Assembly: GCA_963712565.1 (NCBI GenBank)
Contig: CAVQIP010000037.1
Coordinates: forward strand, 1 to 64,000
Direction: 5' to 3'
Source of the DNA: VAZQ01 sp963712565
Lineage (GTDB): Bacteria; Pseudomonadota; Alphaproteobacteria; Rhizobiales; Xanthobacteraceae
Length of the DNA stretch: 64,000 bases
In this document: positions 27,831 through 36,767 of the stretch, in pieces
Position numbering within the stretch: position 1 is the stretch's first letter
Layout of the letters: every line of letters begins with the position of its first letter
Position numbers and translations under genes: made by a program
The notes under the pieces: model-generated
The model's input: only the letters and a program-made list of their open reading frames with translations
Told to the model about the DNA's origin: nothing
Database searches by the model: none

Positions 27831-30320
27831 ATGCAACGCGACAGCGCCTTCGCGCAGGACGACGTCGAGCCCTTGTTGTCGGGCTACCGCCCGCTGCCCG
27901 GCATCTTCGACGAGATGGTGGACCGCGACGGCCGCGTGCGGCCGCATTGGCAGCCGCTGCTCGCCATGCTGGCGGGCCTGGGGCCGCAGGAGGTCGGCCG
28001 CCGCTTCGCCGCCGCCGATCGCCATTTGCGCGATTCCGGCGTGTTCTATCGCGTCTACGAGGATTCGGATGAAGCCGAACGACCGTGGCCGCTGAGCCAT
28101 CTGCCGCTCCTGATCGACGCCTCGGAATGGCAGGCGCTCAAAGCCGGGCTGATCCAGCGCGCCGAACTGCTGGAGGCAGTGCTGGCCGACGCCTATGGGC
28201 CGGCGAAGCTCATGCGCGAAGGCCGGCTCCCGGCCGTCGTCGTCGCCGGCAATCCGGAATTCCTGCGGCCGCTGGTCGGGGTCGCTCCGCCCGGCGGCGC
28301 CCACCTGCGGTTTTATGCCGTCGATGTCGGGCGATCGCCCGATGGCCATTGGTGGGTGCTCGGCGACCGCACGCAAGCGCCCTCGGGCGCCGGCTACGCG
28401 CTCGAAAACCGGCTCGCGCTCTCGCGCGCGATGCCCGATGTCTACCGCGAGCTTCGGGTCGAGCGCCTGGCGCCGTTCTTCCAGGCGTTCCAGGCCGAAC
28501 TGTCCGCGCTCAATCGGCAAGACGATTCGCGAGTCTGCGTGCTCACGCCCGGGCCCATGAACGAGACTTATTTCGAGCACGCCTATCTCGCGCGCTATCT
28601 CGGCTTCCTGCTGGTCGAGGGCGCGGATCTGACCGTGCGCGACGACGGCGTCTTCATCCGCACGGTCTCCGGCCTCAAGCGCGCCGAGGTGCTGCTGCGC
28701 CGCCTCGATGCCGACTTCGCCGATCCGCTCGAGCTCAACGCGCGCTCGCGCCTCGGCGTGCCGGGCTTGGTGCAGGCGGTGCGCGACGGCACCGTGGTGA
28801 TCGCCAATGCGCTCGGTTCCGGCGTGGTCGAGGCGCGCGCGCTGTTGAGCTTTCTGCCGGCGCTGGCGCCGGCCGTGCTCGGCAGCCGCCTCGCGCTGCC
28901 CAATGTCGCCACCTGGTGGCTCGGCCAGGCACGCGCGCGCGACGAGATCATCGACCGGCTCGACCAGATGGTGATTGCCTCGGCCTTTGTCGGCGAGCTG
29001 CCCGGCTATGGCGAGCGACGGGAGGTTCTCGGCGCCACGCTCGAGCCCGCTGAGCGCGCGCGCATCCTGCAACAGATCGCCTATCGCGGCATCGACTTCG
29101 TCGCCAAGGAGGCCGTCGCCCTGTCGACGACGCCGGTCTGGCGCAATGGTCGGCTCGAGCCGCGTCCGTTCACGCTGCGGTTGTTTCTGGCGCGGACCGG
29201 CGACGGGTGGCGCGTGATGCCGGGCGGCTTCGTGCGCGTGGCGGACGATATCGATGCGCGCGCGGTGAGCCTGCAGCGCGGCGGGAGCACCGGCGATGCC
29301 TGGGTGCTGTCGGACCAGCCGGTTGCCGAAACCACATTGTTGCCGGCGCCCGATCGGATCACCATCACGCGCGCCACCGGACCGCTGCCGAGCCGGGCCG
29401 CCGCCAACCTGTTCTGGGTTGCGCGCTACGTCGAACGTGCCGAGGCGACGCTGCGGCTGGTGCGGGCACTGATCAACCGGGTCAGCGACAGCGACGAAGC
29501 CGCCACCCGCGTAGTGGCGCAAATCTGCTCGCTGCTCGGCGCCTGGGAGGCGGTGCCGACCGACCTGCCGAATGTCAGGCCGGTGCTGGTCGCCGCCGCC
29601 GCATTGCAGCGCCGCGACCTCGACGGCGCGCTTCCCCATCTCGTCGGCGCCGCCCAGTCCGCCGCCGCGGTGATCCGCGACCGGTTTTCACCCGATGCCT
29701 GGCGCGCGCTGACCGACCTGTCCGAGCTGATCTATGCGCCGATCGATCATCCGCCGGCGGAGAGCGCGATCTTCGAGCGAACGGATGGTGCGTTGCGCAT
29801 CATCGCGTCGTTTTCGGGATTGGCGCAGGAAAACATGAGCCAGCTCGCCGGCTGGCGCTTCCTCGAGCTCGGGCGGCGGATCGAGCGCGCCATCGCAACC
29901 TGCCGTTTCGTTCGTCAATTCGCGTTTGCCGGGCTCGACGGCGCGCTCGACGTCTTGCTGGAGCTCGCCGACAGCCAGATCACCTATCGGCTGCGCTATG
30001 TCATGGTGGCGGCGCCCGCGCCCGTCATCGATCTGGTGGTGCTCGATCCCAACAATCCGCGCTCGCTCGCCTATCAACTGGCCCGCATCGAAGCTCACCT
30101 CGCCGCCCTGCCGCAGCGCAGCGGCGACGGGCGCCTGTCGCCGCCCGAGCAGATCGCGACCGCGCTCGCGACTCGGATCCGCACGGCGGATGCCGCGGCG
30201 CTCGACGTGGCGACATTCTTCGACGCGGAAGAAACCCTGATGAAGCTCGCCGACGTGATCGCCTCGACCTATTTCACCACGCACGAGCGGGCGGAGTTTC
30301 GCTGGGAGGCGCTCGGATGA
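27831..30320 (+). CDS. Circularly permuted ATP-grasp and alpha-E domain fusion
   Basis: 829 aa from the ATG at 27831; a GTG at 27816 overlapping the upstream stop is an alternative start. Residues about 10-490 form the permuted ATP-grasp ligase: YRPLPGIFDEM start, AYGPAKLMREGRLP, VVGNPEF-like block, VDVGRSPDGHWWVLGDRTQAPSGAGYALENR, and FVAKE. Residues about 515-829 are the alpha-E domain (ANLFWVARYVERAEATLRLVRAL, LADSQITYRLRYVM, NNPRSLAYQL). The two are separate genes in many bacteria. The fusion is predicted to form a peptide or amide bond in a ribosomally independent peptide pathway with the flanking transglutaminases. Stop and next start overlap (ATGA). Confidence 0.9.
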   Translation: MQRDSAFAQDDVEPLLSGYRPLPGIFDEMVDRDGRVRPHWQPLLAMLAGLGPQEVGRRFAAADRHLRDSGVFYRVYEDSDEAERPWPLSHLPLLIDASEWQALKAGLIQRAELLEAVLADAYGPAKLMREGRLPAVVVAGNPEFLRPLVGVAPPGGAHLRFYAVDVGRSPDGHWWVLGDRTQAPSGAGYALENRLALSRAMPDVYRELRVERLAPFFQAFQAELSALNRQDDSRVCVLTPGPMNETYFEHAYLARYLGFLLVEGADLTVRDDGVFIRTVSGLKRAEVLLRRLDADFADPLELNARSRLGVPGLVQAVRDGTVVIANALGSGVVEARALLSFLPALAPAVLGSRLALPNVATWWLGQARARDEIIDRLDQMVIASAFVGELPGYGERREVLGATLEPAERARILQQIAYRGIDFVAKEAVALSTTPVWRNGRLEPRPFTLRLFLARTGDGWRVMPGGFVRVADDIDARAVSLQRGGSTGDAWVLSDQPVAETTLLPAPDRITITRATGPLPSRAAANLFWVARYVERAEATLRLVRALINRVSDSDEAATRVVAQICSLLGAWEAVPTDLPNVRPVLVAAAALQRRDLDGALPHLVGAAQSAAAVIRDRFSPDAWRALTDLSELIYAPIDHPPAESAIFERTDGALRIIASFSGLAQENMSQLAGWRFLELGRRIERAIATCRFVRQFAFAGLDGALDVLLELADSQITYRLRYVMVAAPAPVIDLVVLDPNNPRSLAYQLARIEAHLAALPQRSGDGRLSPPEQIATALATRIRTADAAALDVATFFDAEETLMKLADVIASTYFTTHERAEFRWEALG

Positions 30321-31192
30321 TCTACGACATCCGGCAGGCCACCACCTACCATTACGCCTCAGCGGTGGCCTATGCGCGCCATGTGTTGCGGCTCACGCCG
30401 ATCGACCGCGCGGCCCAGCGCGTCCACGCCGCCGCGCTGGAGATCGAGCCGACGCCGATCGCGCGGCGCGAAGGGCACGATTTCTTCGGCAACCGCATGA
30501 CCTGGATCGAGCTTGATCGGCCGCACGATACGCTGAGCGTGCGGGTCGCGGCCCGCGTCGCGGTCAAGACCGAGGGCGCGCCGAAAGCGGAGGCCACCCC
30601 GCCGTGGGAGGAGATTCGCGACGCGGCGTTCGCCGCGACCGATCTCTCGCCGAACTCGCCCGCGCATTATCTGTTCCCGAGCCGACAGGTCTCGCTCGAT
30701 CCGGAAATCCGCGCCTATGCCAGCGAAAGCTTTGCACCCGGGCGGCCGGTGCTCGCCGCCGCCGTCGATCTGATGCGGCGGATCAAGGCCGACTTCGTCT
30801 ACGAGATCGGCGCCACCACGGCGACGACGACCCCGCCGATGTCGTTCGCGCTCCGCCGCGGCGTCTGCCAGGACTTCGCCCACATCATGATTTCCGGGAT
30901 GCGCGGTCTCGGTCTGCCCGCCGCCTATGTCAGCGGCTATCTCAGGACCGGCCGCTCGAACGAGGACAAGCTCACCGGCGCCGACGCGATGCACGCCTGG
31001 GTGCTGGTGGGATGCGGCGCCGAGGTCGGTTGGTGCGGGCTCGATCCGACCAACGGGATTTTCGCCGGCGACGATCACGTGGTGCTCGCCATCGGCCGCG
31101 ACTACGCCGACGTCGCTCCGATCGACGGCGTCATCTTCGCGTCCGGCGGCCAGCGCCTCGAAGTGTCGGTGAGCGTGACGCCGGTGGGGTAG
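30317..31192 (+). CDS. Transglutaminase family protein
   Basis: 291 aa, start overlapping the preceding stop, so translationally coupled. It has an N-terminal transglutaminase-associated beta domain (MIYDIRQATTYHYASAV) and the core with Cys184 (RGVCQDFAH), His226 (AMHAWVLV) and Asp243 (GLDPTNG), a complete triad. It is the usual partner of the alpha-E/ATP-grasp pair. No signal peptide. It could hydrolyse, cross-link or transfer the peptide made by the ligase. A proteasome-like Anbu peptidase gene, often the fourth member of this module, is not present downstream. Confidence 0.9.
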   Translation: MIYDIRQATTYHYASAVAYARHVLRLTPIDRAAQRVHAAALEIEPTPIARREGHDFFGNRMTWIELDRPHDTLSVRVAARVAVKTEGAPKAEATPPWEEIRDAAFAATDLSPNSPAHYLFPSRQVSLDPEIRAYASESFAPGRPVLAAAVDLMRRIKADFVYEIGATTATTTPPMSFALRRGVCQDFAHIMISGMRGLGLPAAYVSGYLRTGRSNEDKLTGADAMHAWVLVGCGAEVGWCGLDPTNGIFAGDDHVVLAIGRDYADVAPIDGVIFASGGQRLEVSVSVTPVG

Positions 31193-31229
31193 GGGTGCTG
31201 ATCATCGCTCGCGCATGCCACGCGCCTGA

Positions 31230-32474
31230 TCACAACCCGCTGCGCGATCCGACCAGCACGTTGCGCAGGTTTTCGCTGCGCGAATTGTGGGCGAGCAGCA
31301 CGTCGTTGATGTCCCGGCGAAGCTCGGCCGCGCTGCGCTGCTCGCGCGGCTTGAGCTGGGCGCTCAGATAGGCGCCCTCCTGCCGGCCGAGCGCCACCAG
31401 CCCGCTGCCGAAGGGTTGTTGCTCGTGCTGATATTGCAGCAGCCCGGCGACGACCTCGCCGGCCGCGACCGCGTCGGCAAGGCTCGCGGCATCGAGCGCC
31501 GCCTTGGTCACGCCGGCGCCGACATGCGGTCGTGCCACGAAGGCGGCGTCGCCCAAAAGCGCCACGCGGCCGAACACGGTCTGCGGCGATTCGAGATCGA
31601 AGATCGGCTGGAAGAACGGCTGCGGCGTGAGGGCGAAAATCTCCGCGACCTGGGGCGCCACCAGCGCGCGCGCGGTCGCCTTGATGGCAGCCACGACCTC
31701 GGGCCGGATCAATGGCGGCGGGATCGCAGTGCCGTGACAACGGCCGCTCGCGTCGGTGCACAGATCGACCAGCGCCTTGTCCGGATCGGTCGGCCGGTAC
31801 CAGACGATGTTGTAGGCGCGGCGGCCGGGCTGGGTCTCGTTGTTGCGGCCGGGAACCGGATAGGCGAGGAACAGCTCGCCTTCCGGCAGGCAGAAGGTGT
31901 AGCGCTCGAAAATCTCCGCCCGGATAGCGGGCGGCACCTCGCTCTCGTCCAGCATCGCCCGCCAGGCGACGTATCCGGCGTAGTTGGGTTGAACGTCCGG
32001 CAGGAACTGCTCGCGCACGGTCGAGCGCAGACCGTCGGCCCCGACCAGCAGCTCGCCGCGCACGCGTGAGCCGTCGCTGAACACGGCGGTGACGCCGCCA
32101 GCGTCCTGCTCGACGTGGCGAAGCGACATGTCGAGGCGATAGCTTGCGGACGGCAGCGGGTCGCGCAGCGAGCGATAGAGCCGGCCCCAGGAGCTCATCG
32201 TGCGCGCCGTCTGGGTTTCGAGATAGGTGTTGCCGTCCTTGTCGAGGCAGATGACGGTGTCGACCTTGATTCCCATGGACTCGTCGAAATCGATGCCGAC
32301 GCGGCGCAGGATGTCGATGAGCTGCGGATGCGTGCTGATGCCGGCGCCGCGGCCGGTGAGGTCCTCGGCGTTGCGCTCGAACACCACGACGTCCCAGCCG
32401 GTACTGCGCAGGAGATGCGCGGCCAGCAGTCCGCCGAGCGAGCCGCCGATCACCAGGGCGCGGCGTGAGGCCAT
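31230..32474 (-). CDS. FAD-dependent monooxygenase (aromatic ring hydroxylase type)
   Basis: 414-aa flavoprotein of the PHBH-like fold. Seen: GGSLGGLLAAHLL (about residues 10-22) for the FAD ADP-binding site, GADGLRSTVRE around 160 as the second FAD/NAD motif, and GRVALLGDAAFVARPHVGAG near 300 for the ribityl site. The pattern resembles 2,6-dihydroxypyridine and salicylate-type hydroxylases that insert one oxygen into an activated ring with NAD(P)H. It follows the VOC-protein gene on the same strand (24 bp), so the pair may hydroxylate a ring and act on the product. The substrate is unknown. Confidence 0.85.
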   Translation of the reverse strand: MASRRALVIGGSLGGLLAAHLLRSTGWDVVVFERNAEDLTGRGAGISTHPQLIDILRRVGIDFDESMGIKVDTVICLDKDGNTYLETQTARTMSSWGRLYRSLRDPLPSASYRLDMSLRHVEQDAGGVTAVFSDGSRVRGELLVGADGLRSTVREQFLPDVQPNYAGYVAWRAMLDESEVPPAIRAEIFERYTFCLPEGELFLAYPVPGRNNETQPGRRAYNIVWYRPTDPDKALVDLCTDASGRCHGTAIPPPLIRPEVVAAIKATARALVAPQVAEIFALTPQPFFQPIFDLESPQTVFGRVALLGDAAFVARPHVGAGVTKAALDAASLADAVAAGEVVAGLLQYQHEQQPFGSGLVALGRQEGAYLSAQLKPREQRSAAELRRDINDVLLAHNSRSENLRNVLVGSRSGL

Positions 32475-32498
32475 CGCTTCGATGCGCCCGCGATCGCC

Positions 32499-33374
32499 TC
32501 AGGCCATGGCCCACGACATGCTGTCATGGCCCGGCTTGTAGTTGCGGTTGCTCTGCGCCGGGTTGCGATTGACCAGCGGCCGGCCATAGAGCGGATGGGT
32601 CTGGCTGCGGACCTCATGCTCCACGGTGAACAGCACTTCGCGGGTATCGAGATCGACCACGTCCTTGAAGCGGTATTCGTGGTCGTTGACCTCGAGGGTG
32701 ATGAGGCCGAGCTCTTTCAGCCGCCGGTAGGGACCGGAGAAATTCGCGATGTAGATCTGCGCGTGGTGGCGGTCATAGGGCTTCTCGGGCGCGTCGGTCT
32801 CGCGGAAATACCAGTACTGCTTCTCGCCCACCTGCACCCGCGCCTTGCGGCCACCGCCGTTCTCGACCACGCTGGCGAGCGCGCCCATGACCTCGCGATA
32901 GAAACGGGCGATGCGCTCCGCCGTGCCCGGCCGCACGTCGAATTCGATGTAGAGCATCCCCAGCACGACACGGCCGAAACGGCTCTCGTCCGGCGCGTGA
33001 ACGTTGATGCGGTTGCCCCAGGGGCAGACCGTCTCCACGCCATCGTTGCTTTCGCGGAAGTCGAACTTCGTTCCTTCCAGCGGCTTGCGCATCTGGGTCA
33101 GCCGGTCGAGCAGCGCAGCGCGGTCCGGCACCACCAGCCCGGTGACGCCGCGCAGCATGTCCGGCTGCCCTGTCGGCAGGTGGAACTGGCTCATGCCGAC
33201 ATTGACCCACATCAGCCGGGCGCCGGTATTGAGAAAGGGGTCGCGGGTGAGGCCCAGCCCGGTGATGTAATAATGCGTGGCCAGTTGCTGGTCGCTGATG
33301 CAGACGTTGACGTGCCCGAGATTGACGATGTTGCCGAGGTCTTGCGCGGAGCGGTCGTATTGCTTGTCGGCCAT
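32499..33374 (-). CDS. VOC (glyoxalase/extradiol dioxygenase fold) family protein
   Basis: 291 aa, ATG with AAGGA upstream. Two vicinal-oxygen-chelate modules are readable: the first begins NLGHVNVCISDQQLATHYYITGLGL (about 16-40), the second near VLGMLYIEFDVRPGTAERIARFY (about 135-160). The metal-ligand pattern is incomplete by eye: His20 is in place, but I cannot assign the other ligands. It could be an extradiol-type dioxygenase, isomerase or lyase. It is first in a likely two-gene unit with the FAD monooxygenase and divergent from the amidohydrolase (226 bp). Confidence 0.7.
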   Translation of the reverse strand: MADKQYDRSAQDLGNIVNLGHVNVCISDQQLATHYYITGLGLTRDPFLNTGARLMWVNVGMSQFHLPTGQPDMLRGVTGLVVPDRAALLDRLTQMRKPLEGTKFDFRESNDGVETVCPWGNRINVHAPDESRFGRVVLGMLYIEFDVRPGTAERIARFYREVMGALASVVENGGGRKARVQVGEKQYWYFRETDAPEKPYDRHHAQIYIANFSGPYRRLKELGLITLEVNDHEYRFKDVVDLDTREVLFTVEHEVRSQTHPLYGRPLVNRNPAQSNRNYKPGHDSMSWAMA

Positions 33375-33600
33375 GGCGTCGGTCCTTCCGATAACCGGAT
33401 ATTAAGCCCACCTGCCCGCGGCTCTCAACGGCTTGGCGGATCACGCGTGGCACATCCGCGCGGGGCGCGTACCGGCGATTTGCCGTTCGGCCACCGACGC
33501 TTGCTTCGCGTGCGACGCCGGAATCAGTGCACCTTGTTTACATCCCCGAGGGTTTGGAGCTAACGTCGGCGTCGGCAGACCCCGCAACGGGAGAATCAGC

Positions 33601-34899
33601 ATGAGCGCCGCGAGCAAGAAGACGCTGGTGGTCCGCAACGGCACCCTGATCGACGGTTCCGGCAAGCCGGCCGCACGCAATGACGCCATCGTCATCGAAG
33701 GCAACCGGATCAAGAGCGTTGGGGCGCTGCCTCCTGACGTGACGCTCGAAGACCGCAGGAGCGTCGAGGTGATCGACGCCGGCGGGCAGTGGATCATGCC
33801 CGGCCTGATCGACGCGCACTGCCACGTCTCCTACGGCTATCCCACGATCAAGGGCGAGGGCAAAGGCAAGGGCACCACCCGGCCGGAATTCTCCACGCTG
33901 AAGTCGGCGCGCAGCGTGCAGAAGGTGCTGCGCTCGGGCGTCACCAGCATCTCGGTGCCGGGCGGCACCTGGTTCACCGACGTCGGCGTGCGCGACGCCA
34001 TCAAGCTCGGCTTGATGGAGGGGCCGCGCATGTACGTCGCCGGCCGCATGATCGTCACCTACGGCTGCATCGAGGACGACGAGCCGTCGTGGGAAGGCAC
34101 GCCCGATCATTCCATCGGCAAGCTGTGCAACACCGCCGACGAGATGGTCACCGAGGTGCGCCGCCAGGGCAAGCACGGCGTCAACTTCATCAAGATGGCG
34201 GACAGCCGTTCCGGCGAGTCGCAGATGCTGGCGAAGGAGGAGATCGCGGCCGTCGTCGGCGAGGCGCACCGGCGCAACCTGCGCGTCGGCATTCATTCCC
34301 GCGGCGCCGGATCGACGCGCGCCGCGGCTGAGGCCGGCGTCGACTGGATCATCCACGCTGACCTCGCCACCGACCGCGATCTCGAAGCGGTGGCCAAGGG
34401 CGGCATGCCGATCATCCCGACCGCCACCTTCCTGGCGGTCGTGGTCGAGCTCGGCCAGAAGGTCGGCGCCGAGCAGGTGCAGCTCGACATCACGCGCATG
34501 AAGCGGCACTTCGACCTCCTGTGCGAGCTGATGCACAAGGCGCGCAAGCTCGGCATCAAGCTCCTGGTCGGCACCGACACCGGCAACAATTCGTTCACCC
34601 GCTACGGCGAGCTGCACGCCAAGGAGCTCGAAATCTTCGTCAAGTACGGCGGCTATACGCCGATGGAAGCCATCGTCGCGGCCACCCGCGACAATGCCTA
34701 TGCGGTCGGCCTCGAAGGCCAGGTGGGCGAGCTCGCGCCGGGCAGGCTCGCCGACCTCATCGTGCTCGCCAAGGACCCGCTCGCCGACATCACCGTGCTG
34801 CAGGGCGGCAAGCATCTGTCCTGGGTGATCAAGGACGGCAAGGTTGTCGGCCTCGAACCGCGCGACGAGATGCTCGCGTTCCAGCAGGCGGCGGAATAG
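33601..34899 (+). CDS. Amidohydrolase family protein (imidazolonepropionase/prolidase-like)
   Basis: 432 aa, ATG with GGGAGAATCAGC upstream. A metal-dependent TIM-barrel hydrolase: N-terminal beta-sandwich (VVRNGTLIDGSGKPAARND), metal-binding DAHCHV (about 69-74), FIKMADS containing the likely carboxylated lysine, then GIHSRG, IIHADL and the metal Asp in VGTDTGN. The C-terminal GELAPGRLADLIVLAKDPLADI closes the sandwich as in prolidase-like amidohydrolases. It hydrolyses an amide or cyclic amide of unknown identity. No signal peptide. A repeat and a short gene follow. Confidence 0.85.
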   Translation: MSAASKKTLVVRNGTLIDGSGKPAARNDAIVIEGNRIKSVGALPPDVTLEDRRSVEVIDAGGQWIMPGLIDAHCHVSYGYPTIKGEGKGKGTTRPEFSTLKSARSVQKVLRSGVTSISVPGGTWFTDVGVRDAIKLGLMEGPRMYVAGRMIVTYGCIEDDEPSWEGTPDHSIGKLCNTADEMVTEVRRQGKHGVNFIKMADSRSGESQMLAKEEIAAVVGEAHRRNLRVGIHSRGAGSTRAAAEAGVDWIIHADLATDRDLEAVAKGGMPIIPTATFLAVVVELGQKVGAEQVQLDITRMKRHFDLLCELMHKARKLGIKLLVGTDTGNNSFTRYGELHAKELEIFVKYGGYTPMEAIVAATRDNAYAVGLEGQVGELAPGRLADLIVLAKDPLADITVLQGGKHLSWVIKDGKVVGLEPRDEMLAFQQAAE

Positions 34900-34924
34900 A
34901 GGCCGTCGGCCACGCCCGAGACAT

Positions 34925-35014
34925 CGTCATGCCCGGGCTTGTCCCGGGCATCCACGTCTTTCTTTGGTGAGGCGTCAAAAGTCGTGGATGGCCGGGACAA
35001 GCCCGGCCATGGAC
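34925..35014. repeat. Palindromic repeat, second copy of the 10851 type
   Basis: Arms beginning CGTCATGCCCGGGCTTGTCC and ending GGCCATGGACG face each other across CACGTCTTTCTTT and AAAAGTCGTG. Each arm is itself a hairpin (GCCCGGG-CTTG-TCCCGGGC). It fills the gap between the amidohydrolase gene and the next gene. Confidence 0.75.
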
Positions 35015-35026
35015 GAGACAGTGCTC

Positions 35027-35608
35027 ATGTCGGAAATCGCACGACTGCGCATCGAGATCGACGAGGTGACGCCGGCGGTGATCCGTCGCGTCGAGGTGCC
35101 CGTCGCCATCCGCCTCGACGACCTGCACTTCGTGCTACAGATCGCGATCGGCTGGCAGAACTGCCATCCGTTCGAATTCCGTGTGGGAGACACCGCGTGG
35201 GGCTTGCTCGATCGTGATGATCCGGCAGCCAGCCCGCTGGCGGCGGAGACCGCAACGCTCGCCGATCTCTTGGCGCGCGCGGACACGTTCCGTTACGACT
35301 ACGTCTACGGCGAGGATTGGGGACACACCATCGCATTGGAGGGGAGGGCGGCGGCGAACCCCGCCGTGGAGTATCCGCGCCTCGTCGGCGCGCAAGGCCG
35401 CTGCCCGCCCGCCGATATCGGCGGCCCGATGGGCTACGAAACCTTTCTGCAGGCGATCGCCGACCCGCAGCATCTTCACCACGACGGCATGATCGAATGG
35501 GACGATCCCGACTTCGATCCCAACGTGGTCGACGAAGCGGCTATTCGCGCCAACCTCGCCAACCTCGGCAAATATCTCGGCCGCCGCAAATCGATCCCCA
35601 TTAAGTAA
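35027..35608 (+). CDS. Plasmid pRiA4b ORF-3 family protein
   Basis: 193 aa starting at the ATG at 35027; an in-frame ATG at 35009 lies inside the palindromic repeat and is less likely. The sequence LRIEIDEVTPAVIRRVEVP, then LHFVLQIAIGWQNCHPFEF, FRYDYVYGEDWGHTIALEG, the CPPADIGGPMGYETFL block and a DPDFDPNVVDEAAIRANL end are diagnostic for the pRiA4b ORF-3 family, first seen on an Agrobacterium Ri plasmid. Function is unknown. It has the GC-rich codon use of its neighbours and no partner gene. Confidence 0.85.
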   Translation: MSEIARLRIEIDEVTPAVIRRVEVPVAIRLDDLHFVLQIAIGWQNCHPFEFRVGDTAWGLLDRDDPAASPLAAETATLADLLARADTFRYDYVYGEDWGHTIALEGRAAANPAVEYPRLVGAQGRCPPADIGGPMGYETFLQAIADPQHLHHDGMIEWDDPDFDPNVVDEAAIRANLANLGKYLGRRKSIPIK

Positions 35609-35674
35609 GCCGAGCCGCCTTAAGTAAGGTGGCGATGATGCCGGTAGGTACGGTCGTGATGTGGTCTCGGTGCG

Positions 35675-35775
35675 CTCCCTCCCCCGCTTGCGGGGGAGGG
35701 TTGGGGAGGGGGAAAGCATCGCGCAAATCTTGGTGCCTGCCCCCTCCCTATCCCTCCCCCGCAAGCGGGGGAGGG
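35675..35775. repeat. CCCTCCCCCGCTTGCGGGGGAGGG-type inverted repeat element
   Basis: Two copies of a CTCCCCCGC-TT/AA-GCGGGGGAG hairpin (35676-35700 and about 35753-35775) bound a 100-bp element ending in GAGGGG. The same G/C-rich style appears at 42468, 57640 and 63520. It may also act as a terminator for the two converging genes. Confidence 0.65.
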
Positions 35776-35821
35776 GACGCCGGAGCCGATCGTCCTTTGG
35801 GTGTGGACCTGGTTGCCGCTT

Positions 35822-36760
35822 TTACACCGTGATGCGGTCGATCTCGGCCAACTCCTCGCCCGAGAGTTTCCAGCCGGCGGCGCCGATGTTCTGCTCGACC
35901 TGTTCCGGCGTGGTCGCCCCCGCGATCACGCTCGCCACCACGCCATCGCGCAGCAGCCAGCCGAAGGCGAGCTCGAGCATGCTGCGCCCGCGGCGCGCGG
36001 CGAACGCTGCGAGCTCGCCGACGATGCGCCAGTTGCGCTCGGTGATGAATTCGTCGGCGTGGCGCGGGTTCTTGGCCAGCCGCGAGCCCGGCGGCAGCGG
36101 CGCGCCGCGCCTGTACTTGCCGGTGAGCAGCCCGCTGGCGAGCGGAAAATAGGGCAAGATACCGAGGCCGCGCGCCTTCGCCGCCGGAACGAGCTCGCGC
36201 TCGATGTCGCGCACCAGCAGGCTGTACTCGTCCTGGCACGACACGAACGCCGCCAGCCCGTGCTGGCGCGCGGCGTCATCCGCCGCGATCACCTGCTGCG
36301 CCGACAGGTTGGAGCACCCGATGAAGCGCACCTTGCCCTGCCGCACCAGCTCGTCGAGCGCGCGCAGGGTTTCCTCGATCGGCGTCTGCGGGTCCGGCCG
36401 GTGCAGCTGATAGAGATCGATCCAATCCGTGCGCAGCCGCTTGAGGCTCGCCTCGACCGCCTGCATGACATAGCGCCGTGATGCTCCCTTGAGCTTGCCT
36501 GCGTCGTCCATCGGCAGACCGAACTTGCTCGCGAGCACGATGTCCTTGCGCTTGTCGCCGAGAATGCGTCCGAGCGCTTCCTCCGAACCGCCCTTGTTGC
36601 CGTAGCTGTCGGCGGTGTCGATCAGGTTGATGCCGAGCGCGATCGCCCTGTGCACCACCCGCTCCGACGCCGCGAAATCGATGCGGCCGCCGAAATTGTT
36701 GCCGCCGAGGCCGACGACGGATACTTCGAGCGTGGAGCTGCCGAGCTTGCGCTTTTCCAT
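35822..36760 (-). CDS. Aldo/keto reductase
   Basis: 312 aa from the ATG at 36760 (a TTG one codon earlier is also open). NAD(P)H-dependent (alpha/beta)8 reductase of the YghZ/general-stress type: start MEKRKLGSSTLEVSVVGLGG, catalytic Asp/Tyr in LIDTADSYGNKG (about 49-60), Lys in VLASKFG, and the C-terminal nucleotide site in VVASVIAGATTPEQVEQN. The substrate is unknown. It lies 7 bp after the BKACE gene on the same strand, so the two are probably co-transcribed. Confidence 0.9.
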   Translation of the reverse strand: MEKRKLGSSTLEVSVVGLGGNNFGGRIDFAASERVVHRAIALGINLIDTADSYGNKGGSEEALGRILGDKRKDIVLASKFGLPMDDAGKLKGASRRYVMQAVEASLKRLRTDWIDLYQLHRPDPQTPIEETLRALDELVRQGKVRFIGCSNLSAQQVIAADDAARQHGLAAFVSCQDEYSLLVRDIERELVPAAKARGLGILPYFPLASGLLTGKYRRGAPLPPGSRLAKNPRHADEFITERNWRIVGELAAFAARRGRSMLELAFGWLLRDGVVASVIAGATTPEQVEQNIGAAGWKLSGEELAEIDRITV

Positions 36761-36767
36761 CAAGCAA

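Noticed and set aside
34925..35014. Possible CRISPR or tRNA-like structure
   Set aside because: The unit is a single long palindrome with one related copy elsewhere, not regularly spaced repeats, and no cloverleaf can be drawn.
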